Shown in pieces: positions 21,127-33,674 of a stretch of DNA of 64,000 nt; position 1 is the first letter of the stretch; each line of letters starts with the position of its first letter. A program made the translations under genes and the position numbers. Origin of the DNA: Jaapia argillacea MUCL 33604 (taxonomy: Eukaryota; Basidiomycota; Agaricomycetes; Jaapiales; Jaapiaceae); contig KL197717.1 of assembly GCA_000697665.1 (NCBI GenBank), forward strand, positions 835,950-899,949, given 5' to 3'. The notes under the pieces are model-generated. The model was given only the letters and a program-made list of their open reading frames with translations, did no database searches and was not told the DNA's origin.

Positions 21127-22190
21127 CGATTGTGGCCTCACCTACAAGATGCTCTGAAAGGCAGCTGCAGAGCGGGATGATGAGCAGCGGGCAGCATGGC
21201 GGGCACATATGCAAGCCAATTTCGTGGCAAGTCAGGTTGTGACTGTTGATGAATCTAGCAAGGATGACTGGACGATCTTTCAGAGATATGGTCGTTCTTC
21301 GTCTGGACACCGTGCCACAATTGATGCACCATTTGTGCGTGGTCAGCAGTGGAGCTTGGTGGCTGCTCTGGGTGTTGATGGATACATTGCTGCCCATGCT
21401 GTTCCAGGGTCTGTAGATGGTGGGGAGTTCCTTGACTTTATCTTGGAGGAAGTGGTGAGTCATGTCATTGATTGTAACCACATACCCATCATATATCACT
21501 TTTGGTGTAGCTTCCAAACATGAACCCTTATCCACAAGAATGAAGTATCCTTATTCTCGACAACTGTGCTATTCACAAGTGCCAAGCATTACGTGAAGTT
21601 GTTGAAGCTTCAGGTGAGGTTCTTGGTATTTTTCCAGTTCTAATGTAAAAACAAAGATTCAGGTTGTATCCTCATGTTTCTGCCTCCATACTCCCCTGAT
21701 TTCAATCCCATTGAGGAGAGTTTTAGCTGCAGTAAGTTGTTCAATTGTTTGTCTTTTCTCTGGTTCACAACTTTGGTCAGTCAAGGCTTGGCTTCAGAGA
21801 AATTGGCGTAGAGTCCAAGAGAGTGAGGATCCAGATATGGAATTGCTTGAGGCTTGTGGTGCTGTAACTGCTGAGAAGGCAAAGGAATGGTTTCAACATG
21901 CAGGATATGTTGTTGACTAATGGCTGTAGATTTGTTTATTGGTTGTAGAAGAAAGGTGCAGAAAATAAGTGTAAATCAGCTCAGTATTTGTGGCTGGGAA
22001 CTTTGGGCGAGTGGCTGTGCCACTTGCCCAGAATTCCCACAGTGCTTCTGTATTCAGATTATTTATCATCTCAAGAAAAATCTACAACCTCTGGTCAAGT
22101 CATCTGATAATGGAGTCTGTATTTTTACTATATACATTTTGGTCAACAGACTAGTATGACAGAGATTGGTGTCAATAAGAAAACAAATAA

Positions 22191-23888
22191 CTAATCATCT
22201 TCTCTTGCTCTCCTCCACTTCTGGTACCGCTTCCAAAACTTTGCCCATGTTAGAACCGTAAAACCAGCATCTGCCCAATATTTATCAGTAATGATACTCA
22301 CATCGTCACCTGGGGTGAAGCCAAGCTTCTCAAGAGGAGCTCAGATGTTGTCACCAAAGTTGCATTCCTCACAGAAGTCTGCAAGAGTGATGAATGGGCC
22401 TCCAGGTGATGAGGAGGGTATGGGATCATCATCACGGTCAGGATTGGCTCTCCTTACAGGAGTGGTCGGAAAGGGGGCTCCAGGAGGATATGGGTGAGAC
22501 CAGCCCTGGGGTGGAATATGCATGGCTGACGGGTAGGGTGGCATGGGATAATGAGGATAGACACCATAGGGACCTAGAGCAGGATTGTATTGTTGGGGAT
22601 GGTCTTCAGGCATCACCTTCTTGATCGCCTGATCTGAGTGAAAGTGCCAAGACGTAATTGGAATGGTCTCCAATGTAATTTGCAGGGGGTCATTGTCGTC
22701 ATTGCGCTATAATCCAAAAATTAGATACATAGAAGTAGAATCAAAATAGTTGGGGTACATACAATTGCATTGGCCCAAACTTTGAGTCGGATGAGCGTTA
22801 GCTCAAAGTGGAGTTTCATTGGGGCATGATAGAAGCATGCGAGCTTCAGATGGAGACGACAGAGCCCAGGTGGATACTTGGCTGTGAGCTGAGCAACAAT
22901 CACATCCAAATTATCATCAAGCTTGGCCTACAATAGAATTGATCATTACTTGGAAGCATAGCACAACAAACAATAACATACACGTTTATGAATTGTGTTC
23001 TTTTCCTCCTCATCAGACGAGAGCTGATCCTCGTCCACACTAGCGACCAGACCAGATCCACTAGCAGCTGACACTTGAACATTGAGAGGCTGCCAATAAT
23101 TGTTTCCAAGTAAGAAAATGAAACAAACGATAAATGATGACATACCATAACCTTCGCCACCCCCATCTCAACAATAATAACAGTGTTGGCCTTGAGAAAG
23201 GCACGAGTGAGAAGAAATTGAAATCCATTCTCGTCTTTCAGCGGAAAAGAAGGAGCGTTCTTTGGTGTTGTCAGTCGCCAAGCTGTGGATACAAAGTCGA
23301 GACACTGAACATGGGCATTCTGCATCAGGCTCAACAGATGTCAAAACTGATCCCAGGTGATTGTCTCCAGCACAGTCTCAGGACCAATCCTAGTTGCTGG
23401 ATCTTGGATCACCTTCGTCTTCCTTTGGTGAGTCTTGACCTTCTTGGATGGGGGGAGCAAGTCGAGAAACAAAGTGAATGAACGAACGGGGTCGGCAGAG
23501 GCTACTGGGGTAGAAGAAGGTGTCGAGGGAGCTGTTGGCTTCGATTTTGGGGGTCGGCCACGTTTCCTGGGGACGGGAGTCGAATCCTCGGAATTGACTC
23601 GAGTGAGCGGCGGAGCTGGGGCTGGGGCCTGCAGAATGGCCGCAACGAGGGCATCGAGCTCGGTACCCATCTCTGCAGGAAACGGAGGTAGTCCTGCGAC
23701 AAAGAAGCCTGATTGTGACAACACATCAGAAGCTACAGCTTGAGATGGGAAAACGACGTGTACGTACCAAATGCATCCATTTCGAGGGCCTCCAAGCTTG
23801 GTGACCTCGGAACGTCAAGGACATCAGGGTTGTACTGACACTGGGGAGTAGTGACAGCAAACGGTGGGGGAGGATGATTTGGATTCAT
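22191..23888 (-). pseudogene. transposon accessory protein with AT-hook and C-terminal SAM-like region
   Basis: Reads from ATG 23888 (MNPNHPPPPFAVTTPQ) through several short introns to TAG at 22191. Visible parts: an acidic/Pro-rich start, an AT-hook-like RKRGRPPKSK preceded by DSTPVP, a conserved middle (TWDQFQHLLSLMQNAHVQC, FLLTRAFLKANTVIIVEMG), a second conserved exon (LRLKVWANAI region), a Pro/Tyr-rich linker and a C-terminal helical part (FITLADFCEECNFGDNI ... VLTWAKFWKRYQKWRRARED). One in-frame TGA follows NFGDNI, so this copy is broken. It lies wholly inside the transposon, tail to tail with the transposase. It could bind DNA and help transposition or targeting; that is inference only. 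Confidence 0.65.
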
Positions 23889-24018
23889 GGCTCAGGAGTG
23901 AAGCAAGTCTAACACACAGACGCGCGTCTATCAAATTTTGGGTGACGATGACCCAACCTGTCGGTAACTTTCTAGTTCGATTCTGGACACAAGGATCTCG
24001 GCCACATCAGGCACACAA

Positions 24019-24082
24019 GATTTATTCATTTTCTTTTCGAGAAACAGAAAACGGCGCAGGTCAAGGTTTTCCGAATACACTG
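24019..24082 (-). repeat. right terminal inverted repeat of the transposon
   Basis: Inverted partner of 16973-17036; TA follows at 24083-24084. Confidence 0.85.
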
Positions 24083-24083
24083 T

Positions 24084-24368
24084 AAGCTGTTCCTCTCTTT
24101 CATTTCTTCCTGCTGGATCAACGTACTTATGTTTAATATGAAGCTTGAAGAACACTTCCTGGCCCCACCGTATACGCGGGGGGCCATGTGACCACGTAAG
24201 CTCACCATCAGGCGAGGCATCTGCTCTATCTACTCTCTGGAGTGGTTGTACAACGTGATAGTGACTCTCTTGTGAGTGATCTGCTATATGTTCCTTGAAA
24301 AATAAATCTAACGGATAGACCTCAGTGTCTCGTGGTTGACCGTTCGACGACCCATTCTTCCTATTCAT
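24084..24368 (-). pseudogene. host reading frame interrupted by the transposon
   Basis: From ATG 24368 the minus frame MNRKNGSSNGQPRDTEVYPL runs to GRNEREEQL at the TA target. Removing the element and one TA continues the same frame at 16972 as KYTANSQLA and stop (about 105 codons in all), or an intron may start there. No family recognised. The shared frame over nine codons is only modest support. Confidence 0.35.
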
Positions 24369-26492
24369 GTGATGTCTCTATGAGGTTGGTTATCGTGGAA
24401 CATGTGGGACGTGTGGCCCGCACTCCATATCACACCCCCATACTAGAGCATTGAAGAACGTGCCTTTATCGATAGCGACATGGCCACCCTTAGTGGGTGC
24501 GACTCCTAACCACTTATGGACGAGTCGTCAATGCGGGATTTACAACGTCGCTGAACGCGTTGGATTCGATATTTGGTATTTTGATTCTTCCCGTTGCTGC
24601 AACTTTCCCTCTATGTTGGCTGGGACTCTATGAAGCCAGTGTCACCAAGGCCTCTCCTTTTCATCTTTTCGAATGACCGCTCGCCACTTCAGGTCACTCT
24701 GTCTAACTTATCCCATTGTAGGCTATCGAGGTGGACGGCTCGCCTTCTACGCTTCTAGGGTATCACGGCCGGTACTTCGCCATCTTCGTGACCCTCCGCA
24801 CCCCTCCATTTATGTTAGCTCTTGGTGTGCCCTGTCTAGCTTCGTGATCCTGGAACAAAGATTTAGCTTGGAATCCAGGGAAGAAGCCACCCTCCGCTAT
24901 CGAGACTTCGTACAGCTATGCTTTGAAACTTGCCAATGCTATGCTCGTCTGCGCATGTGCCATTTCCCTGTTCTGGATTTGGACGGTGACACCTGAGATG
25001 GACCGTCTGCCTCGACGCCTGCCCGTTTGGTGTAACTACATCCTTAGGCCCCCCCTGAAATCATTGTCGCCTATCCCTCTAGCATATGTACCTTGCGCTG
25101 GATCGAAACCTTGGGGATGTGATAAGGTGGCTATCTTGGCGAGTAATGGGTCGCACTTGACTTGCTCCCATAGACTAATGCTCTTATATAAACGACCTCC
25201 AGTTTTACATTGCATCGCTTTCTGGTGTGGCATATGTTCGTGCTCCTTCTGACCTCACTTGCCTACCAGTTTGTGAGATGTTATGAACTTGGGACCCTGA
25301 AGTTGCCAGATTCTCCTGAAATCACCATTTCGGCATATGGTAACTTCAGACAGGCCCCACCTTGCCCACACCATCAAGATGAGCTAGGATATTTGCATAA
25401 ATCATTTGCGAATCATTGTGGTCCAGTATGTGACCGCTTTACATGTAGTACCTAGACATCGAAAGTGGTTGACCTGACTGCGGGCGAGGACACTAGGATC
25501 AAGAGACGCTCAGGGAGATGGAACTGTCGATCAAACATGAACATTGCATTGCATAAACGAAACGATCTTTGTACGATGGTGAACAAGACTCGTCCGCAGC
25601 ATATGGAAGGAAGAAGGGATAAAACTGACAGACAATTCCATTAGTTACATGCCACAGACATCCAATGATTCGATCACCTTCAAATGGAGTACCGCCAACA
25701 ACATGCCTCAAACGAAGCGATGGAAAAAATTAATCAGAAGCAGATGAACATGCTCTGACCCACGCGAACGTGCACTGCAATGGAACTGGGAAGAAGCTCT
25801 GTAACTCTCCACGACATCTTCCTCCTCTCCTCGTTTGCCAACCTCCCAAGGGAGCGAAACGTAGCATCCACGGGCTTCGCTGGACCAAGTGATACGAAAG
25901 AGTTGAAAAGCCTGAGAAGACATGCCAACGGCACACTTTCTCAGTGACTTCTCTGAGTGCCCGGCACCGCAGCAGCCTCAGCAGGCTACATGACAGTCTG
26001 ACTGCCATTCCTCCTACTTCGACGTGCGCACCCAAACACAGGGTTTCTGGATATCTTCGTCGTGGCACCGATAGAGAACACAGGGAAGGATGTGAAGGTA
26101 AAGAACTTCTATCGAAATCCGGGCAGAGGGATCACCACAGGGAGGGGATCCATAGTCCAGACAACTCGCGAGGATGGACAGAAGAGTCCAGTGTGTGGTG
26201 AGTGTCGCAGTGTGCAACCAGCTGGTGGTGGTAAGGAGACATGCTTGCTGGCATGGTGCCTTTTAAGTGAAGGCCCACCAGCAAAACGCGGCAACCCTGA
26301 ACATACATATGAGAATTCCGACCAGCGCTTCCCCTCCGTCGATGTGCCTTGATTTTGATCATCCTACCCAAGTACTCGAACCTGGAGGACGCTGGAGAAT
26401 CGCAGCAGGTGAGAAATGTCGATGCACTATATATGTTATAAACTTCAGTTTGGGAGAGGTCCGACTCGACGCTCATCTCCCGCGTACTTAAT
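24369..26492. other. no supported gene; upstream region of F-box copy 1 at the end
   Basis: Open frames up to 112 codons occur (24673-24996, 25730-26068) but stops or poor composition argue against genes. From about 26310 the sequence matches segments upstream of the other F-box copies, including a frame reading CLDFDHPTQVLEPGGRWRIA before a donor-like gtgaga at 26410. Confidence 0.45.
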
Positions 26493-27871
26493 GTGTCGAC
26501 GCATCTGCGCCCAGCCTTCCCCCAAGAACTAGTGGACAATATCATAGACCACCTACATGGCGACATTATTATGTTACGTGCATGCGCTCTCACATCTCGC
26601 CATTGGCTTCCAACCGCTCGATACCACATCTTCCATCGCATCTCGATATGGACAGACATTGATCTCGCAAGATTCCTCCATCTCCTCCACACTGCTCCCC
26701 ACACTGCGCCATACATCAGCATCCTCAGTCTAGGAGAATGCCCAGACACTTGGGCACAACATCTACTTCTCCTTCAACAACTTCTCCCAAATGTCAATGA
26801 ACTCATCGTCAACAATCTCGATTTCTTCGATACATGCGACGAGATGTTGGATTTCTTCTACAATCATTTTCCATGGATCAAATCTTTACAGCTATTCGGC
26901 TCCTTCGTGGGGAACGCGAAGGATTTCGTGGATCTATTACATGCAAAACCAAATCTCGAATCAATCCTTCTTCGAACTTCAATTTCCACAAATTCCCTGA
27001 CTCCTCAACTCCGGTCGAGAGCCGGTGTGCACTACCCCAACTCAAGGCGATCTCCGCAGATTTTTCATTCACTATCGACTTCAATATAGAAGAGATCCTG
27101 ATCAATGCCTCGTTTCCGTGTCTTCACACGTTGAATCTCGAGCCAGTCAAGGTGCTCTTTGACTTTCAAAGTGTCACCGAACTTTTGAAAGAAGTTGCTC
27201 CGACGTTGGTCAATTTGAGCATTCCGCTGTGCACTGAGACCATTCAAGATACCATGTTTGGTGAGAAATCTTGATCTGCCGTGACAGGGACCTAAGTAAC
27301 TGATTAGAGTACCATCACAGATCAAATCCAATGCCTCAACATGTTCTCGAACATCCCACAGCTCCGTTCACTTCGTCTCCACAACCTGGAACTCGACAAG
27401 GAATCAACCTCAGGTCTCCTACCCCTCATTTTATCGCAACTCCAACCTTCATCCCCAAGCCTCCACCAAATCCTCATTGAATGCACTTGCAATATCGACG
27501 TTGAGACATTTGAGGATTTTCACCATGTCCAATGGACCCAATTCGACCAAATATTCTCCAATTATCATCTCGGTTCTCTGAAGACGGTTCCGTTTCAGAT
27601 TCGTACGCATAGCGGTCCTCCCGCTTCTGCTGTAGACGCGTTCTTGGATAATTTCAGAGCTCACTTGCCAAACCTTGAGAATCGTGGGGTGCTGCGTGTC
27701 GCGTTGATGCCTGGCGTGATCCCTTAGCCACAACCCAAAGAAATGTACGCCCCTTTGCGATTATCACTTTGTACCTGGACTCTGACTTCATTCACGCCCC
27801 GCAGAATATTCTATCCGCCATTTGAGAATAATTTTCTTCCCAACCTGCCGGTCGCGCTTTTTGAGCTTTGA
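26493..27871 (+). pseudogene. F-box-type protein, copy 1, decayed
   Basis: Matches the minus-strand copy at 31684-33021 along its whole length. An F-box-like front (FPQELVDNIIDHLHGDIIML, then HWLPTARYHIF) is followed by LRR-like leucine-rich segments. Exon 1 runs to 27260, a 60-nt intron to 27320, exon 2 to about 27741, and a last short exon ends near 27871. The expected start codon is GTG here (VSTHLRPAF against MSLDPRPAL), a one-base deletion near 26980 shifts the frame (LLRTSISTNSL against the expected SFHFHEYP), and TAG at 27725 stops exon 2 early. F-box proteins recruit targets to SCF ubiquitin ligases; this copy probably makes no product. Confidence 0.75.
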
Positions 27872-30478
27872 GTTTCGGGTACTCATTCCTACCTCCGTCC
27901 AGTCCTCCTCGTTCTCCTCCCCCTTCAATCCTTGTTGTTGAACCAAGAATAAAGTTGTTAACGATGTACACAAACCGTCGTGTACTATGCCCCTCTTAAA
28001 CCTTACCCTGTGATGCTTGTGTCAAACCTCAGGAAATCAAGTTGACGTGGACGCGTACGGAGAGGAATTGACGTGGCTCTCTTGTGAAGTTGAGCACAAG
28101 ACTGACCTTGCGACGGATGTGGACAAGTCCAACTATCCTGGAGGTTGCTTCGCGAGGCCTTTACTGACCTCCATGTATCTGGACAAGGCCCAGTTTGCAA
28201 CTTGGCTGATGAAATGATTGAAGGATTTACAATGGTTACCTGGGAATGGGTCCTCCCCATCTCTGGAAGCGCAGAAGGGTTTGTCGCAAAGTCAATTCAG
28301 TCGAGTCCTGAATAATAATTGCGTGTTGTGATGCTTCATTCATATCCGCGGGTAATAGCGACAGCCGGTGCATCTGAGAGTAGAGCACTGAGGCTTACCG
28401 GGACCACGAACGTCCCACAATCGGTCGTCTGGGGGGGTACTGAAGCAATACTAATATTAAATAAACAACATAGTCTAGAAGTCAAAATCAGGACAATTAT
28501 TTACTCAAACGCTCGACTCCCAAACACAGATGAGAAATCTCGTCGACCGGGGCCTCTCCGCGTCTTCCCAACTCTAATTATAAGCCTTGATAGCAACATT
28601 CAAAGATACCTTGAGCATGCCAACCTGTTGGGTAGCAGCAGTGCTCTGGGTTGGGATGAGCTTGATCAAAGCTATTGCGAAAACCTACGATTATCGCAAA
28701 AGCGAACTTCCAATGAGAAGACGAATAGACGAAGAGTGAGTGAGAGAGCATACATCAACACCATTCTCAATCTGAAGAACTTCATTTTTACAGTGAAGGG
28801 GTGGTAGGAATTGGGGGTTTTGAAGGAGAGTGGAGTATTCGAGCTGGGTGTTCGGATGGAGAAAACAGGGAGGTCCGCTGGTATTTTATACAACTGCGCC
28901 TCCTTCGCTGGAGGTTCCAGGTTTGCAGACTTGTTCGGACAAGGGGGATGGGCATTGACAGACGACGAGACAGTACTAAGTGCCAAACTGAAGATGGAAA
29001 ACTGTCAACGGGGTTTCGACGGTTTCATTGAGGTTACCGAGAGTGGCAAGTCACAACATCCGATCATAGTACAAGTGTTCAAGATTGAATTGGATCTCCC
29101 AGCGTCGACTGCTTTCCCTACTAGCCATTTGCTCGAGTTATGTCCTCCAAGTCGCGGGGAAATTTAGCGATGGGATATCGTAATAACGCATCGCTTTATG
29201 AAAGGTTTTGCTCGTGTATGCCACAAGTTCAATCGCTCAACGATATCATGTCGGAGTTGAGAACGTTCAAGTTTCCCTGCAGTACATTAGAACCCGTTGA
29301 GCGCCGTGAGGGAAGGCTGGCACTGGTGTATCGGGAAGGGAAGCTATCAGACTTGTCGACGACGCGATGGAAGGATACTGTCAATGGAGCCTCAATCCCA
29401 TCAGTTAGGAGGGATGTGTACGGAGGTCTACGGAGTGTCCTGATCAAGGTGGCTGACACGCATGTTTTGGAGATTTTCCTGAAAGGAAATTCACAATCCT
29501 AACCCTGGAGTTGTCATACAGTTCGTTTGCTTTCCATTTTCCGCCTGACGGTGTGGAAGAAGAGGGCAGTCTACACGTAGAAATACGATAGACTCTTACT
29601 TTTAAATCAGAATCAATTCCGTTTTCAACACACTCACAATCGAATCTAGCCCTTGAAGACTAACTACCAGAATCGGAAAGCCGCAAGAATGCAAGCCTAC
29701 GCCGTCGTCAAACCATGCGTAGCCCCTCGCGAATGCGCTGCCTACACGTCGGAGGACTCGGTTCGGATTTTATCTTATCATCTTGTTCTTCACGATCGTC
29801 GATTTCCTCTTATCTTATCTCTCGTTCTTTTCGCTTCCGTTTTACCTTCTACTCAATCGTATGTCTCGGCTGTCCTCCACATTCTACCTATTCGAATCTC
29901 GTTGAAGCTTTATTGTTGAGTTCCGGATCTGTTGGGGAAGTAGGGGAGAACCCAGGGCTTGATCGCTGGGTCCCGTTGGTCGGACCGGGACGTCGGTGCA
30001 TTGCCCCAGCTAGATCGCTCGGGAGTCGTCTTCTCCCTGAGCAATTGCCCCAACGGTATGGGATTTGATGGTACTCTGATGCTTGATTTCGTAGATCGTA
30101 ATTCCTTTTTCGTTTGATTCGGACACGCACGCTTCCTTCCTAGCTTACTCTCCCACTCCTCTCTTTCACATCGAATTCTTTCGCTGTTTCTACTAGCCCC
30201 TACCTGTCTCTCTGTCATCTCAACTAGTTTCCCATTGTGAAGGCACCGGCGGAGATCGCGCGGGTGCATTGGGAGTTTGTATTTAGGTTCCACCCACCTT
30301 TGAGGGCCCTCGTCGAATTATCCCCCCGTGCTTACTGCTATCTCTCTGCGTGAACGCGAATTCCTCCCTTCGAACACTTGAACCTACTGCTTAAACTCGA
30401 TCTCGATAAGATTAGCTCTCGGTCGAATAAGCTTTCCGGACTCTAACGCACGTGGAATTTACTTCCGCGCTTGCGATC
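27872..30478. other. mostly intergenic, no firm gene
   Basis: Near 28060-28100 a stretch (ctcttgtgaagttgagcac) is shared with 38450-38480. Sequence around 29450-29540 matches the region upstream of the minus-strand F-box copies. Open frames at 28811-29502 have no recognisable domain. 29700-30440 is T/C-rich and unassigned. Confidence 0.4.
28578..28785 (-). CDS. candidate small secreted Cys-containing peptide
   Basis: With one 53-nt intron (donor gtgttg, acceptor ggaag) the minus strand gives a 50-residue product starting MKFFRLRMFAFAIIVGF and containing EHCCYPTGWHAQGIFECC near its end. The front resembles a short signal peptide and the four Cys come as two CC pairs. The donor is weak and the unspliced frame is also open, so this is a candidate only. 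Confidence 0.25.
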
Positions 30479-31241
30479 NNNNNNNNNNNNNNNNNNNNNN
30501 NNNNNNNNNNNNNNNNNNNNNNNNNNNNNNNNNNNNNNNNNNNNNNNNNNNNNNNNNNNNNNNNNNNNNNNNNNNNNNNNNNNNNNNNNNNNNNNNNNNN
30601 NNNNNNNNNNNNNNNNNNNNNNNNNNNNNNNNNNNNNNNNNNNNNNNNNNNNNNNNNNNNNNNNNNNNNNNNNNNNNNNNNNNNNNNNNNNNNNNNNNNN
30701 NNNNNNNNNNNNNNNNNNNNNNNNNNNNNNNNNNNNNNNNNNNNNNNNNNNNNNNNNNNNNNNNNNNNNNNNNNNNNNNNNNNNNNNNNNNNNNNNNNNN
30801 NNNNNNNNNNNNNNNNNNNNNNNNNNNNNNNNNNNNNNNNNNNNNNNNNNNNNNNNNNNNNNNNNNNNNNNNNNNNNNNNNNNNNNNNNNNNNNNNNNNN
30901 NNNNNNNNNNNNNNNNNNNNNNNNNNNNNNNNNNNNNNNNNNNNNNNNNNNNNNNNNNNNNNNNNNNNNNNNNNNNNNNNNNNNNNNNNNNNNNNNNNNN
31001 NNNNNNNNNNNNNNNNNNNNNNNNNNNNNNNNNNNNNNNNNNNNNNNNNNNNNNNNNNNNNNNNNNNNNNNNNNNNNNNNNNNNNNNNNNNNNNNNNNNN
31101 NNNNNNNNNNNNNNNNNNNNNNNNNNNNNNNNNNNNNNNNNNNNNNNNNNNNNNNNNNNNNNNNNNNNNNNNNNNNNNNNNNNNNNNNNNNNNNNNNNNN
31201 NNNNNNNNNNNNNNNNNNNNNNNNNNNNNNNNNNNNNNNNN
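30479..31241. other. assembly gap (763 N)
   Basis: Run of N. No claim is made about its content; frames across it are artefacts. Confidence 1.
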
Positions 31242-31683
31242 CTCTCTCTCTCGCTACGTCTAGGCTACGCTTACGAGTCAAAAGTCCTTCTACCCGGAGA
31301 CTTCTATCTCCTCTTCAACGGTCTCTAAGTTCTCAGCCATTGTTACAGCACCAGCTGTCGAGAGACGTGAGGAAGCTTCCTGGACGCTCAACGCTCAAAT
31401 TTTTATGTAAGTCCGGCGGAAAAACGAGTCCTACTATGGATGAACGGTATTTAATTGTCCACAGCGCCCTACGAACTCTCAGCGTTCAGCGATAACAAAT
31501 TGCGGCGCCCCGACCAGCATCACTGATGCTACCCGCTTTTTGGACTTTTATTCCTGAAGTTAGAGACTCTACCATCGTAAGATGTTTCAGACCAAAAACC
31601 AAGGGAGGAGGTTGGACTCAGAATGAGTAGCCGAAACTCAAAACTCAAAAAACACAACTGGCGGAATGGGAAGAAAACCATTC

Positions 31684-33021
31684 TCAGATCGGCGGATAGA
31701 ATATTCTGCGAGGCGCGAACGACGTCAGAATCCAAATAATGACGCAGTAATAATCGTACCAAGTGTACACCCCTTCAGGTTGGAGCCGACGGATCACCCC
31801 AGGTACCAACACGACATTTAGCACCCCACGATTCTCAAGGTACGGTAGCTGCGCTCTGAAGTCACCCAAGAAGGCGTCCACTTCAGAAGCATGAGGGCCG
31901 CTACGCGTGCGCATCTGAAACGTGAGTATCTTCACAGAACCGAAATGAGGATCGAAGAACATTTGGTCGATTTGCGTCCATTGGACATGGTGGAAATCTG
32001 CAAATGTCTCCACGTCGATGTTGCAAGTGCATTCGACGAGAATTTCTTGGAGGTTAAGGGAGGAAGGTTGGAGTTGTGAGAGGATGAGGGGTAGGAGACC
32101 TGAGGTTGATTCTTTGTCGAGTTCTAGCCTGTGGAGATGAAGGGAGCGGAGGTGTGGGATGTTCGAGAATGTGTTGAGGCGTTGGATTTGCTCTGCGATT
32201 GTAGGCCAATCAGTTCCTTGGGTCTCCCTAGGGACAGATCAAGAAACCTCACCAAACGCGGTATCTTGAATAGTCTCAATGCGCAGCGGGATGCTCAAAT
32301 TGACCAAGGTCGGAGCAACTTCTTTCAAAAGTGCGGTAACACTTTTGAAGTCGTTGAGCACCATGACTGGCTCGAGATCCAGGGTGTGAAGACACGGAAA
32401 CGATCCGTGGATCAGGATCTTTTCTATGATGGGGTCGATCGTGAATGAAAAGTCAGCGGAGATCGATTTGAGTTGGGGTAGTGCACGCCGGCTCTCGACT
32501 GGAGTTGAGGAGTCAGGATATTCGTGGAAATGAAAGCTTTGAAGAAGGATTGATTCGAGATTTGGTTTTGCGTATAATAAGTCCACGAAATCCTTTGCGT
32601 TCTCCACGAAGCAACCGAACAGCTGTAAAGATTTGATCCCCGCAAAATGGTTGTAGAAGAAATCCAACATCTCGTCGCAAATATCGAAGAAATCGAAGTT
32701 GTTGACGATGAGTTCGTTGACGTTTGGGAGAAGTTGTTGGAGGAGGAGTAAATCTTGTGCCCACGTGTCAGGGAATTCTCCTAGACTGAGGATGTGGATG
32801 TATGGTGCGATGTGGGGAGCGTGATGGAGGAGATGGAGGAATCTTGTGAGATCCATGTCCGTCCAGATCGAGATGAGGTGGAAGATGTGGTATCGAGCGG
32901 TTGGGAGCCAATGGCGAGAAGTGAGAGCGCATGCACGCAGTGTAAGGACGTCGTTGTGCAAGTGGTCTATGACATTGTCCACCAGTTCTTGGGGTAAGGC
33001 TGGCCGCGGATCTAGAGACAT
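31684..33021 (-). CDS. F-box-type protein, copy 2
   Basis: Exons 32253-33021, 31769-32192 and 31684-31705 join in phase to 404 residues; introns are 60 and 63 nt. The start MSLDPRPALPQELVDNVI holds the F-box-like motif LPQELVDNVIDHLHND with HWLPTARYHIF behind it; the rest is leucine-rich with repeated spacing (LFGCFVENAKDFVDLL, LPQLKSISADFSF, LRSLHLHRLELD), like the LRR-like bodies of basidiomycete F-box families. Likely role: substrate adaptor of an SCF ubiquitin ligase (family inference). Upstream, a frame reading CLELDHPTYVLEPAGRWRIA ends at a donor and could splice in phase to VLRMSLDP, so the true start may be further upstream. It is the best preserved of four copies. Confidence 0.75.
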
Positions 33022-33674
33022 CCTAAGTACTACGCGGGAGATGAGCGCTGAGTGCTGAGTCGACTCCTCCCAAAAAGATGTGGTAATGGATCGAGATCTC
33101 ACCTGTTGCGATTCTCCAGCGTCCGGCGGGTTCGAGTACGTAGGTAGGGTGGTCAAGTTCAAGGCAAATCGATGAACGTGAAGCGCTGGCGGATTTGAAC
33201 TTGCGTTGAATTTTTAGAAGCCGCGAAAGAAATTTCACAATCATAACTGCAGTTGTCAAATAGTTCGTTTGCTTTCCATTTTCCACCTAACGGTCTCCAA
33301 GTTCTCAACCATTGTTACAGCACCAGCTGTCGAGAGACGTGCGGAAGCTTCCTGGACGCTCAACGCTCAAAATCTATGCAAGTCCGGCGGAGAAACGAGA
33401 CCTATGTACTTAGCCCTTGAAGACCTATGTTCTTTAGCTCCTTGGCCCTGTGATCAACAGTATTTAATTGTCCATAGCGCCCTACGAACTCTCAGTATTC
33501 AATGATAACAAATTGCGGCAGCATCACTCATGCTACCCGCTTTTTGTACTTTTATTCCTGAACTTAGAGACTCTAGAATCACAAGAGGTGTCAGACCAAA
33601 GATCAACTTGGGAGGTAGGGATGGGTACCGGAACTCAAAACTCAAAAAACAAAACCGGCCGGATGGAAAGAAAA

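Larger units (their letters stand above)
17152..21920 (+). pseudogene. Tc1/mariner-like DDE transposase, split by insertion and with in-frame stops
   Basis: The first part (17152-17466) reads MSTDLKESALWLYDQGYVPT and contains a helix-turn-helix (VCDIFGISRSSLSRWQ) and the ELFLDKIQEWL linker. After the insertion the frame resumes at 21127 (DCGLTYKML). The catalytic triad is visible: first Asp in VVTVDESSKDD, second in ILILDNCAIHK, third acidic residue in PPYSPDFNPIEES. Three introns with good sites interrupt this half (from 21454, 21614 and 21732). Two in-frame TGA codons, one after TYKML and one before SILILDN, stand where the family usually has Arg, consistent with CGA to TGA decay. The reading ends AGYVVD and stop at 21918-21920. 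Confidence 0.85.
16973..24082 (+). mobile_element. Tc1/mariner-like DNA transposon with two convergent genes, interrupted
   Basis: The ends are inverted copies starting CAGTGTTTTCAGAAAACC (left) and its complement (right), and both are flanked by TA (16971-16972 and 24083-24084), the usual target duplication of this superfamily. Inside are a transposase gene on + (17152-21920) and an accessory gene on - (22191-23888), tail to tail. Without the 3660-bp insertion at 17467-21126 the element is about 3450 bp. In-frame stops in both genes say it is dead. Confidence 0.85.

Noticed and set aside
24568-25252. Hydrophobic stretches suggesting a multi-pass membrane protein on +
   Set aside because: The best frame is broken by stops (for example after CLAS near 24846) and no splice sites rescue it.
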